Assembly (NCBI RefSeq): GCF_020786625.1
Contig: NZ_JAJGRC010000003.1
Span: forward strand, 1-64,000
DNA from: Salinicoccus sp. RF5
GTDB taxonomy: Bacteria > Bacillota > Bacilli > Staphylococcales > Salinicoccaceae
Length of the DNA: 64,000 bases
Reading direction: 5' to 3'
The translations under genes were made by a program, and so were the position numbers. Of the stretch, positions 18,259 through 27,981 are shown one piece after another; position 1 is the first letter of the stretch; every line of letters begins with the position of its first letter. The notes beneath the pieces were generated by a model, which did no database searches, was not told the origin of the DNA, and saw only the letters and a program-made list of their open reading frames with translations.

Positions 18259-19011
18259 CTACATCAGCAGTCGGATGATCACGCCAAGGCCATTCTGTAT
18301 ATCTTCCATCTGCTCGATATAATCCTGGAACATCAGCTGCAGCAATACGACCAGCCCGTTCATGAGCATATGAACCATAATCGGTACGAGCAGCCTGCCG
18401 GTGATGACGTACAGGAAGCTGAACGTATAGGCCATGACGACATATATGAGGATGTGCGTGAAGTCCCAATGGGCGACGGCGAAGATGAGTCCGCTGACGA
18501 GTCCGGCGACAAGAAAGGCAACGACTTTCGGTCCGGGCACGACTTCATATATCTCCCCGAATATGGCACGGCGGAATACGTATTCCTCCAGGATGGGACC
18601 GAGCAATGCAACGACAAGTATCATGAATGGGGCGGATTGTATCATATCTATGATTCCAGCAGTATTTTCACTTTCCATCGGATTGCCAAGTACATAGACG
18701 TTCACCAGTCCGGCAATCACTTGCGTAGCATAGGCGAGGACGACACCGCCGACAATCCATGCGATTGTTACGGGAATGTCCGCCTGACGCCCGCGCTCGA
18801 TCCGGTTCTTGTTCTTGTGCAGCTGTCCGATTATGATGACTGCTATCACTCCGATGGCGAAGGCGATTGCCTGATATGGCAACACCTGATCAAGAAGCTG
18901 ATCTTCGGTGATAGAAGGATTGACTGCAGCCATGATGATGGAAACCGGCACGACGGCAAATTGTACTGCTAAAAAAATTACGATGATCAATGCACTATAT
19001 AACTGTCTCAA
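18259..19011 (-). CDS. CPBP family intramembrane metalloprotease, MroQ-like
   Basis: This integral membrane protein of 250 aa has the CPBP (Abi) motifs: EEYVFRR near residues 142-148, FAVAHWDFTH with the conserved His, and VHMLMNG. I start at TTG 19011, because GGAGGG lies 6 nt upstream of it and inside the longer ATG 19032 frame. In S. aureus the CPBP protease MroQ, which matures the Agr peptide precursor, lies divergent from groES, the same arrangement as here. Orthology is inferred from synteny and family only; no agrBD is in the window. Confidence 0.82.
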   Translation of the reverse strand: MRQLYSALIIVIFLAVQFAVVPVSIIMAAVNPSITEDQLLDQVLPYQAIAFAIGVIAVIIIGQLHKNKNRIERGRQADIPVTIAWIVGGVVLAYATQVIAGLVNVYVLGNPMESENTAGIIDMIQSAPFMILVVALLGPILEEYVFRRAIFGEIYEVVPGPKVVAFLVAGLVSGLIFAVAHWDFTHILIYVVMAYTFSFLYVITGRLLVPIMVHMLMNGLVVLLQLMFQDYIEQMEDIQNGLGVIIRLLM

Positions 19012-19091
19012 GATAAACCCTCCATTTTCCAATACAGCTATTCTACCCTAAAAATTTATGGTGATAAAGCAAAGAGAAAATACTTGCAATA

Positions 19092-19146
19092 TTGACCAAC
19101 TTTGATTATTATTTAATTGTTAGCACTTCGAATGCATGAGTGCTAA
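19092..19146 (+). promoter_or_regulatory. groESL promoter with CIRCE element (HrcA operator)
   Basis: CIRCE is at 19120-19146: TTAGCACTT, nine-base spacer, GAGTGCTAA, one mismatch from the consensus inverted repeat. A TTGACC -35 lies at 19092-19097, with an A+T-rich -10 near 19114-19120 overlapping the left arm, so HrcA binding would block the promoter. No CtsR heptads were noticed. Confidence 0.93.
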
Positions 19147-19185
19147 ATCTAATGATGTTTGTACTATATAAAGGAGGGCTTTCAC

Positions 19186-19470
19186 GTGTTGAAACCATTA
19201 GGCAACAGAGTCGTCATCGATTTGACTCAAAAGGAAGAAACTACAAAAAGCGGTATCATTCTGACTGAATCCGCCAAGGAGAAACCACAGGAGGGTACAG
19301 TGGTTGCAGTAGGTCCAGGAAGAGTATTGGATAACGGAACCCGCGTCGAGCTTGAAGTCAAAGAGGGAGATCGCGTCGTCTATTCCAAGTTTGCTGGTAC
19401 TGAACTGAAACACGATGATAAAGACTATCTCGTCCTTGCCGATACTGACATTCTTGCAGTCATCGAATAG
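19186..19470 (+). CDS. groES: Co-chaperonin GroES
   Basis: GroES caps the GroEL folding chamber. I start at GTG 19186, 8 nt after AAGGAGGG; this gives 94 aa beginning [11 protein letters not shown], matching the family N-terminus. The mobile loop [12 protein letters not shown] and C-terminal [13 protein letters not shown] are conserved. An in-frame ATG at 19159 precedes the ribosome-binding site and is unlikely. First gene of the groESL operon under CIRCE. Confidence 0.96.
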   Translation: MLKPLGNRVVIDLTQKEETTKSGIILTESAKEKPQEGTVVAVGPGRVLDNGTRVELEVKEGDRVVYSKFAGTELKHDDKDYLVLADTDILAVIE

Positions 19471-19525
19471 GCATCCAAAAATTAAAGCGCAAAGCATTAG
19501 ATTTAGATTCGTATAGGAGGAATGA

Positions 19526-21157
<1,632 letters not shown>

Positions 21158-21204
21158 TAGAGGCTTCTCTCACACGTGAGGCTGTCTGTATTGAAAAATT
21201 TGAA

Positions 21205-21243
21205 GACTACCTCCTGAAATATTTCAGGAGGTAGTTTTTTTGT
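21205..21243 (+). terminator. Intrinsic terminator of the groESL operon
   Basis: CTACCTCCTGAAA and its exact complement form a 13-bp stem with a minimal loop, followed by eight T. Confidence 0.93.
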
Positions 21244-21374
21244 ATTCCAACTTAAACATTCCCGTTTAGTTCTTCATCAGTGGCTATAGCCTAAAACTAT
21301 AATTGGAGATAGATATTAAGTGTTACTTCATATCCATTTTCCTATGCTATACTTATTCCCATCAAAAAAGTAAG

Positions 21375-21417
21375 ATATCCCACACAATCTTTCGATAGGA
21401 GCTAAGGTGTGGAATAT
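21375..21417 (+). promoter_or_regulatory. Leader hairpin upstream of the SSF transporter gene
   Basis: ATATCCCACAC (21375-21385) pairs with GTGTGGAATAT (21407-21417) with one mismatch. It lies between an extended -10-like TGCTATACT near 21345 and the start codon at 21469. No T tract follows. It may be an operator or a stabilising 5' hairpin. The rest of the 311-bp groEL/transporter gap shows nothing else I can name. Confidence 0.4.
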
Positions 21418-21468
21418 TGGATCTGCAGACATAAGAATCATAAATAAATTGACGGGGAGGCGACAGCC

Positions 21469-23097
21469 ATGAATGAATACGGCATATGGATATTGGCATT
21501 GGCAGTGGGCTATACACTGATACTGATAGGTGCCGGGCAGCTGGCACAACGTAAATTAAGCAGCAAGGACAGCTACTTTGTAGCAGGAAGGAACTTCAAT
21601 AAATGGATTGTGGCTTTCTGCATCACGGGTCTCTTCTCTGGTTCGACATACATATCCATTCTGGAATTATCCTATCTGACAGGCGTTTCCGCAATCTGGT
21701 ACGGTGTGGCGGAAATGGTGCAGATCTTCATCATCGCCTTTCTGATCATCCGTTCATTCAGGAAAAAGATGATGGTGACGGTGACGGGGATGATTGGGGA
21801 GAAATTCGGACGGAAAGCCCTCGGTATATCGAGTCTGATTACAGCCTTTGCTTTCCCGATGTGGTCGGTCGCGACGGCGATTGCGTTCGCTTCAGCGATC
21901 CACGTATTTACAGGCATCTCATTGACGCTTTCGGTTGCCATAACGGCACTGCTCCTTTTCGTCTATCTGCAGGGGGGCGGCATGTGGTCGGTTGCATTCA
22001 CACAGACGATCAATATGGTGCTCTTTGCAGCGATGTTCATCATCGGTCTCATCGCCTTCTTCATCAATCCTGGCGTTGAAGGTCTTGTGGCCTATGCTAC
22101 AGAAAGGCCGGTGATGATGGACTTCGGCGGTGTCGGAATTCAGGTGATCGTGGCCTGGTTCGGTACATTCCTGGTTAACGTCATACTTGCGCAGGCGGCA
22201 TTCCAGATGGCGCTTTCCTCACAGACGCCCGAGGAGGGACAGAAGGGGATGGTTCTGGCGGGATTCATGGCAATTCCCTTCATCGTCTGTGGGGTATTGT
22301 TCGGTATTGCGACTGCAGTGGTCATTCCGAATGCACAGGCAGGATTGATCGCGATTCCGCAGTATTTGATGGAAGTATTGCCGGCGCCACTGGTCGGCAT
22401 CTTCTTCCTTGGTGTATGGGCATGTGCGCTTGGCTGGGGAGCCCCATGCCAGTTCTCGGGCGCAACAAGCCTCGGACGCGACTTTGGCCGGGCCGTCCGT
22501 CCACTGGCGACAGAGGCGCAACTCGTGAAGTATACGAAATACTCACTGCTGCTGCTGACATTCCTGATGATCGGGTTCGGCATGCTGCGTACAGAACAGT
22601 CTGCATGGTGGAACGTGCTGGCCTGGACGATCAGGAACAGCGCCACCTTCGCTCCGGTATTGGCAGCCCTTTTCTGGCCGGTGGTGACGAATAAGGCAGT
22701 CGTTGCTTCACTGCTGTCAGGGTTCTCAAGCGGTCTGCTATGGTACTACCTTGGAGATTGGCAGCCGGGCGCGTTCTATCTGGAGGTACACCCTGTATGG
22801 GTAGGGAGCTCCATCAACCTGTTGACGATCGTTTTCGTCACATTATTGGACAGGAAGGCTGAATGGTTCATTCAGACGGGACAAGCTGCGCGATATGGCT
22901 ACGCTGCTTTGGGAGCAGGAGTCATATTGACCGGCGTGAATATCATCTTCTTCGAAGGGCTTCATCAGAGTGGGCTGATCGGCCTGTTCGGCTTTGCAGC
23001 GATCATTTCCTATTTCATAGCGGTCATTCAACTGTTCAGACCGCTTGAGGAAAAGGCACAATGGACTACGAAGGAGACCCTTCAGCAGCAATCATGA
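21469..23097 (+). CDS. Sodium:solute symporter family (SSF) transporter
   Basis: The 542-aa membrane protein has about 13 hydrophobic segments. Its N-terminal signature includes SKDSYFVAGRNFNKWIVAF and GLFSGSTYISILELSY, which marks it as SSF (LeuT fold, Na+-coupled). The substrate cannot be told from sequence. GGGGAGG lies 6-10 nt before the ATG. The OsmC gene starts 31 bp later, so the two may be cotranscribed. A Na+-driven carrier fits a halotolerant lifestyle, but that is inference. Confidence 0.85.
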   Translation: MNEYGIWILALAVGYTLILIGAGQLAQRKLSSKDSYFVAGRNFNKWIVAFCITGLFSGSTYISILELSYLTGVSAIWYGVAEMVQIFIIAFLIIRSFRKKMMVTVTGMIGEKFGRKALGISSLITAFAFPMWSVATAIAFASAIHVFTGISLTLSVAITALLLFVYLQGGGMWSVAFTQTINMVLFAAMFIIGLIAFFINPGVEGLVAYATERPVMMDFGGVGIQVIVAWFGTFLVNVILAQAAFQMALSSQTPEEGQKGMVLAGFMAIPFIVCGVLFGIATAVVIPNAQAGLIAIPQYLMEVLPAPLVGIFFLGVWACALGWGAPCQFSGATSLGRDFGRAVRPLATEAQLVKYTKYSLLLLTFLMIGFGMLRTEQSAWWNVLAWTIRNSATFAPVLAALFWPVVTNKAVVASLLSGFSSGLLWYYLGDWQPGAFYLEVHPVWVGSSINLLTIVFVTLLDRKAEWFIQTGQAARYGYAALGAGVILTGVNIIFFEGLHQSGLIGLFGFAAIISYFIAVIQLFRPLEEKAQWTTKETLQQQS

Positions 23098-23128
23098 TTG
23101 GATTAAGGAAATTGAAAGGGTGGAATAT

Positions 23129-23554
23129 ATGGAAACAGAATTGAGTTGGACGGGGAGCGTCGGCTTTTCTGGTATCGCCTCGTCTGGTCATGATATCAGA
23201 ATAGACGGTGCTGAAGAGATCGGCGGAAAGAATGGTGGGGTAAGGCCCATGGAACTGCTCCTCCATTCCGTCGCCGGGTGCAGTGGGATAAATGTTATCT
23301 GGATTCTGGAAAAGATGCGTCTGGAACCCGATGCATTCCGGATGGAGCTGAAGGCAGATCGTTCAGACACGCCGCCGAAGCAGTTCACGCACATCCACAT
23401 CCACTATGCATTTGAAGGGGATTTGCCTGAACAGAAGGTGGGGCGGGCGATAGATCTCGCCAATGACAAATACTGTTCCGTTACGCATTCCCTGAATGCA
23501 GAGCTTACTGTAAGCTATTCGGTCAATGGTGTCGATGGTGCACCTCCCGCCTAG
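23129..23554 (+). CDS. OsmC family peroxiredoxin-like protein
   Basis: The 141-aa protein has the OsmC/Ohr fold with both redox-active cysteines, in SVAGCSGIN and DKYCSVTHSL. This arrangement fits YhfA-like OsmC proteins that reduce organic hydroperoxides or act in thiol stress. The start is ATG 23129 after AAGGGTGG; longer in-frame starts lie within the transporter gene. It is probably in one operon with the SSF gene, and a bidirectional terminator follows. Confidence 0.85.
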   Translation: METELSWTGSVGFSGIASSGHDIRIDGAEEIGGKNGGVRPMELLLHSVAGCSGINVIWILEKMRLEPDAFRMELKADRSDTPPKQFTHIHIHYAFEGDLPEQKVGRAIDLANDKYCSVTHSLNAELTVSYSVNGVDGAPPA

Positions 23555-23577
23555 AATATAGTAGGAGGACAAAATAA

Positions 23578-23617
23578 AAAACCTTTCCTGAGTCCATGTG
23601 GGCTCAGGAAAGGTTTT
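23578..23617. terminator. Bidirectional terminator between OsmC and ferredoxin genes
   Basis: AAAACCTTTCCTGAG pairs with CTCAGGAAAGGTTTT around a short loop, with A/T tracts on both sides, between convergent genes. Confidence 0.9.
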
Positions 23618-23621
23618 AATT

Positions 23622-23861
23622 TTATTTATTTCCGAAAAACTTCTCTGCTTTTTCCAGGAATGGTTCATCTTCCGGGTTCATTTCGTACTCTTCGACAATT
23701 GCGTCTACAGGACAGACAGCAACGCATGCGCCGCAGTCGATGCAGATGTCTGGATCGATGTAGAACTGATCCGGACCTTCTTCGATGCAATCTACCGGGC
23801 AAACCTCAACACAATCTCCGGACTTCTCAGCCATACACGGTTGAAGGATAACATATGCCAT
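23622..23861 (-). CDS. fer: Ferredoxin (eight-cysteine, bacterial type)
   Basis: This 79-aa acidic electron carrier has cysteines at 9, 17, 21 and 25 (C-x7-C-x3-C-x3-C) and at 40, 43, 46 and 50 (C-x2-C-x2-C-x3-CP). It can hold two Fe-S clusters; the first spacing resembles 7Fe-type ferredoxins, so the exact cluster type is uncertain. The C-terminal helix with FLEKAEKFF is common in the Bacillales ferredoxin. It is monocistronic, with GAGGAGG upstream of the ATG. Confidence 0.93.
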   Translation of the reverse strand: MAYVILQPCMAEKSGDCVEVCPVDCIEEGPDQFYIDPDICIDCGACVAVCPVDAIVEEYEMNPEDEPFLEKAEKFFGNK

Positions 23862-24086
23862 GGGACGACCTCCTCACTTATATAAAGATATCATTCTGTT
23901 GCAACTCCTGATGATACAGGAAACTTATGTGGAAACCTGAAAATGTAAATCATTCTTCAGATGAATGCTATTTTCAGACAGCTTATTATATTTCAATGAT
24001 AAGGCAAATTTGGGCTGAGGTCAATTTACCAAGTGATTCTTTAAAATAAAAAATTTCAAATCGATCGGTTGGAAAGAAACGCTTCT

Positions 24087-24848
24087 CTATTCGATTTTGA
24101 AACAATAGCTGTTTTCATCGGTCAGAACACCTTTGGAGAAGGTACGTTCGATGAATGTTGCATTGTCATCATGGTCGACGAGAACGACAGTTGAGGACCG
24201 GGTGCCATACTCTGGAGTGCTGATGAATGGGGAGGAGAGTTGCCTCTCGAGCGATTCGGGCAGGCCGGTATCGGGCAGATTGTCCTCCGCCTCTTCGGAA
24301 TCGGCTAGGATGTCGAAGAGAACGTCAACGTCTATTGATTCTGCACTCTGGAGATAATCTTCAAGCCTGCTTCTTCCTTTGACGACTTTCGGCCAAGGTG
24401 TATTGAGATGATGGTTGCTGAGGCCGTGCGTATCATCAGGCACGCCTTCAGGGCCGATGCCGTCATTATTCAGGTAGTACATGTCATTCTGATTGCCTAC
24501 GAGAAGGTTGAAGCCAGAGTACTCATCCTTTTCTGCTTCCAGGGATTGAAGGTACTGTTCTGCGGGCATGTCACCGGTAAGGTAATTGCTCACAAGGGCA
24601 CCCCGGGATTTCTTGTCGGCGCCATCCATCCCAGGCTTCCTGATGTTCGTCACGGCAGCGAACCGCCCGCTCTTCGTGAGACCGAGCCAGGTGCCGCCTT
24701 TGCTCAAGTCCCGGCCGGCGAGGACTTCAGGGTGGTCCTGCCAGAAGTCGGCGGAAGCAGTCGGACGCTCGTAGAATTCATCACGGTTTGCCGCCACGAT
24801 GAGCTTATAATTCGGATGGTTATTTTTTTGAAAGATTATCAGACACAT
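24087..24848 (-). CDS. NRDE family protein (TANGO2-like)
   Basis: The product starts at ATG 24848 (GAGGGG 6 nt upstream), giving 253 aa that begin MCLIIF. Cys2 is at the place where Ntn-hydrolase-like NRDE proteins keep a conserved Cys. The family-naming NRDE motif is present in AANRDEFYERPT. GGTWLGLTKSGRFAAVTN, TRSSTVVLVD and FIERTF also match the family. The biochemical role is not established; human TANGO2 is linked to lipid and haem handling. It is divergent from the PBP gene 126 bp away. Confidence 0.88.
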   Translation of the reverse strand: MCLIIFQKNNHPNYKLIVAANRDEFYERPTASADFWQDHPEVLAGRDLSKGGTWLGLTKSGRFAAVTNIRKPGMDGADKKSRGALVSNYLTGDMPAEQYLQSLEAEKDEYSGFNLLVGNQNDMYYLNNDGIGPEGVPDDTHGLSNHHLNTPWPKVVKGRSRLEDYLQSAESIDVDVLFDILADSEEAEDNLPDTGLPESLERQLSSPFISTPEYGTRSSTVVLVDHDDNATFIERTFSKGVLTDENSYCFKIE

Positions 24849-24974
24849 ATGCATCCCCTCGAAATTTAATGTTAGCTTCATCCTACCACGCAGTGGGTAA
24901 CGAGGCACGTTTGCGGTTTCATGACATATGCATGATTGATATAATGGGGGAAACGAATGTTTGGAGAGGTGACA

Positions 24975-26972
24975 ATGAAGAAATTTTTATGGGTGATACC
25001 GATAGTGCTGATCCTTGGTGTGGGGCTCTATTTCCTGATGACTTCGGGACTCTTCCAGAAATCGGAGGAGGAGACGCTCGACCGGTTCACGGAATCCTAT
25101 CAGAATGAAGATTATGAAGATATATATCCCCTTCTGAGCGCCTCTGCGAAGGAGGAGTATCCTGAGGAGGAAGTTGTGGACCGCAACAGGAGCCTGTACG
25201 AATCCCTCGGTGTGGAGACCGCAAAGCTTGAGGACATCGAAGGAGCGGAATCGAATGAGGAGAACGACCAGGAGAAGCGGTATAGCGGAGACTTGGTGCT
25301 GGATACCCGATATGGGGAGATGAGCAGGGAATACACGATCGACCTGTCGTACAATGAAGAGGAGAATGACTGGTTCATCGAATGGACGCCGGATATGATC
25401 ATTCCAGGTCTGGCCGATAACGAATTGAGGATTGATGTCTCCAAAGGACAGCGGGGAGAAATCCTGGACCGTAACGGAGACAAGCTCGCCTTCAACGGCA
25501 CGAAGGAAACTGTAGGCTACATAGCCGGCCGCTTGGATGAATCTGGGCTGCTTGAAGCAGCGGAAGCACTCGATATGGGGGAAGAGAGTCTCCAGAATAT
25601 ATTCAATGAAGCCTGGATCGAGGACGGCATGTTCGTCCCTGTGAAGGATGCCCACCGCTTTGATGAAGAGACACGGGAAGAATTCCAGGATCTCGGCCTG
25701 ACGATACAGGAATCACCGGCAAGGGAGTATGCGCTTGAGGACGCCGGATTCCACCTGCTTGGATACATCGGACCGATAACAGCTGAAGAAATGGAGGAGC
25801 GTGACGGCTACACCTCCGGTGATATGATCGGAAAAAGGGGGGCCGAACGGCTGTATGAAGACCGTCTGCGCCCTGAAGGAGGACATACCGTCTCGATCGT
25901 CGATGAATCCGGCAATACAGTGGAGGAATTGATGAAAGCAGAACCACAGGACGGGGAAGACATTCAGCTGACCATCGATGGCTCCCTCCAGTCGACGATC
26001 TACTCCCATCTTGAAGAAGATGCTGGAGCGAGTGTTGCGATGGATCCGGGTAACGGAGAGATGCTCGCGACCGTCAGCTATCCGAGCCCGAGTCCTTATG
26101 ACTTCATGTTCGGCATCAATCAGGAGGACTATGAGGCGCTTGAAACGGATGAGGACAGCCCGCTGCTGAACAAGTTCAACCGGGCGACATCGCCTGGATC
26201 GACGCAGAAGATCCTCACCTCGATCATCGCGATGAACTCGGAAGACTTCGACAAGAACGAGACGATGGAGATTACAGGCAAAGGATGGCAGCAGGATGAC
26301 TCATGGGGCGGCTATGAGGTGAACCGCTATCATGTGATGGATGAGTCATTCGACCTGAAGAAGGCCCTCACCTATTCCGACAATATCTATTTTGCCCGGA
26401 CGGCACTTGAACTGGGTGCCGAGGAGTTCACAAGCGGCATGGAAGCACTCGGCATCGGTCAGGAATACGATACGGACTATCCGATCTATACGAGCCAGGT
26501 GTCCAATGAGGGTACGATAGAAAGTGATATCCTCCTTGCAGACACTGCTTACGGTCAAGGGGAGCTGATGATCTCACCAATCCAGATCACTGCGATATAT
26601 GGTGCAGTGTTGAATGGCGGAGATATCTATGAGCCGCATATCCTGGCGGAGTCGGAAGAGAATGTGCAGATCGAAGACATTACAAGCCAGGAAAATCTGG
26701 ATTATCTTGAAGAAGCCATGCGGGATGTCGTCAGGCTGAACCATCCCGATGATGTTGAACGCCCGTATGCACAGTTCGCCGGCAAGACAGGAACGAGCGA
26801 AAACAAGACTTCCCAGGACACCCGGGGCGAAGAGACCGGGTGGTTCATCGGATATGATCAGAATAATAAGGACATGATCATGAGCCTGTACGTGGAAGAT
26901 GTGGAGGATCGCGGCATGAGCGAGTACTCTGCCAAAAAGTTTGCAGACATCCACGACGAACTGAACGAATAG
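24975..26972 (+). CDS. MecA-family class B penicillin-binding protein (PBP3/PbpC-like transpeptidase)
   Basis: The 665-aa protein is almost exactly the size of MecA. It has one N-terminal membrane anchor (about 7-23), an NTF2-like MecA_N domain, a dimerisation domain and a transpeptidase domain. Active-site motifs are SxxK at Ser409-Lys412 (SPGSTQK), SDN at 468-470 and KTGT at 604-607. MecA_N plus SPGSTQK identifies the family that includes B. subtilis PbpC and MecA. GAGAGGTGAC precedes the ATG. It is probably the native housekeeping homologue, since no SCC genes are nearby. Beta-lactam affinity cannot be read from sequence. Confidence 0.92.
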   Translation: MKKFLWVIPIVLILGVGLYFLMTSGLFQKSEEETLDRFTESYQNEDYEDIYPLLSASAKEEYPEEEVVDRNRSLYESLGVETAKLEDIEGAESNEENDQEKRYSGDLVLDTRYGEMSREYTIDLSYNEEENDWFIEWTPDMIIPGLADNELRIDVSKGQRGEILDRNGDKLAFNGTKETVGYIAGRLDESGLLEAAEALDMGEESLQNIFNEAWIEDGMFVPVKDAHRFDEETREEFQDLGLTIQESPAREYALEDAGFHLLGYIGPITAEEMEERDGYTSGDMIGKRGAERLYEDRLRPEGGHTVSIVDESGNTVEELMKAEPQDGEDIQLTIDGSLQSTIYSHLEEDAGASVAMDPGNGEMLATVSYPSPSPYDFMFGINQEDYEALETDEDSPLLNKFNRATSPGSTQKILTSIIAMNSEDFDKNETMEITGKGWQQDDSWGGYEVNRYHVMDESFDLKKALTYSDNIYFARTALELGAEEFTSGMEALGIGQEYDTDYPIYTSQVSNEGTIESDILLADTAYGQGELMISPIQITAIYGAVLNGGDIYEPHILAESEENVQIEDITSQENLDYLEEAMRDVVRLNHPDDVERPYAQFAGKTGTSENKTSQDTRGEETGWFIGYDQNNKDMIMSLYVEDVEDRGMSEYSAKKFADIHDELNE

Positions 26973-26982
26973 AAGAAAGTAA

Positions 26983-27013
26983 AATACCCGGAACTTTTTT
27001 AGTTCCGGGTATT
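26983..27013 (+). terminator. Intrinsic terminator after the PBP gene
   Basis: AATACCCGGAACT pairs with AGTTCCGGGTATT around a T-rich loop, and more T follow. Confidence 0.9.
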
Positions 27014-27029
27014 TTTGATGAAAACTAAG

Positions 27030-27043
27030 AGAAAACGTTTTCA
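27030..27043 (+). promoter_or_regulatory. cre-like site (CcpA) upstream of proBA
   Basis: AGAAAACGTTTTCA matches 13 of 14 positions of the catabolite-responsive consensus TGWAANCGNTNWCA. It lies about 100 bp before proB and 55-60 bp upstream of a TATAAT at 27099-27104. Its position suggests carbon control of proline synthesis; not tested. Confidence 0.55.
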
Positions 27044-27144
27044 TTGTAATATTTCCAAATATTCTGGTAAAAAGGGTGGATTTATATGCATTATTATGTA
27101 TAATTAATAGATATTATCATTCAAACACTTACAGGAGGGGTTAG

Positions 27145-27981
27145 ATGGATAGAGATTTTCTAAAAGACAGCAAACGCGTAGTAATTAAAATTGGCACAAA
27201 TTCCATTATGAAGACGACTGACGAAATTGATTACCACAAGTTGGACAGACTATCCTTCGTCTGTTCGGCACTCCAGCAGCAGGGCAAAGAAGTGATACTT
27301 GTGACTTCAGGCGCTGTCGGTGTGGGTGCATGCACATTGAACATGAAGGAATACCCTGAAAAAACCTCAGATCTACAGGCGTTGGCTTCAGTCGGGCAGG
27401 GCGCCCTGATGAACCTCTACAGCCGCTTCTTCCAGCATTACGACCAATATGTTGGACAAATACTGATGACCCGAGACATCATCGACTTCCCAATTTCCTA
27501 CACAAACTGCAAATCCGCAATCAATTCACTCCTGGAGAGAAAAATCATACCGGTCATCAACGAAAATGATGCGATATCGGTGGATGAAAAGACATACAAT
27601 AGAAGATTCGGCGAGAATGATACACTGGCTGCGATCGTCACTGAACTCGTGGATGCAGATCTGCTGATCATCCTGAGCGATGTGGATGGTCTCTATGATG
27701 AAAATCCTCATACGAACGAATTCGCAAAACTGATTCCAGCTGTCGGCCAGGTGGATACGGATATACTGAGCATGGCCAACGGTACAGGTTCACTGTTCTC
27801 TACAGGCGGCATGGAAACGAAGCTTAAAGCGGCCAAATACTTAATAGAAAACAATAAGAGCATGATTATCACAAGCGCGGAAAACCCTGCCCTGATATTC
27901 AACATACTCGAAGGTGACGAAATAGGCACGCTATTTAAGAAAAACATACTTGAGACGGCATTGCAAGGGGAGGAGATATGA
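27145..27981 (+). CDS. proB: Glutamate 5-kinase
   Basis: ProB phosphorylates glutamate to gamma-glutamyl phosphate, the first step of proline synthesis. The 278-aa protein is an amino acid kinase domain only (VVIKIGTNSI, VTSGAVGVG, NENDAISVDE, GENDTLAA). It lacks the C-terminal PUA domain of the longer ProB form. AGGAGGGG lies before the ATG. Its stop overlaps the proA start by 4 bp. Proline is a main compatible solute in halotolerant Firmicutes, so an osmotic role is plausible. Confidence 0.95.
   Translation: MDRDFLKDSKRVVIKIGTNSIMKTTDEIDYHKLDRLSFVCSALQQQGKEVILVTSGAVGVGACTLNMKEYPEKTSDLQALASVGQGALMNLYSRFFQHYDQYVGQILMTRDIIDFPISYTNCKSAINSLLERKIIPVINENDAISVDEKTYNRRFGENDTLAAIVTELVDADLLIILSDVDGLYDENPHTNEFAKLIPAVGQVDTDILSMANGTGSLFSTGGMETKLKAAKYLIENNKSMIITSAENPALIFNILEGDEIGTLFKKNILETALQGEEI

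Noticed and set aside
24975-26972. Acquired methicillin-resistance gene on SCCmec
   Set aside because: There is no ccr recombinase, IS431, mecR1/mecI or attachment repeat in the window, and the flanking genes look chromosomal.
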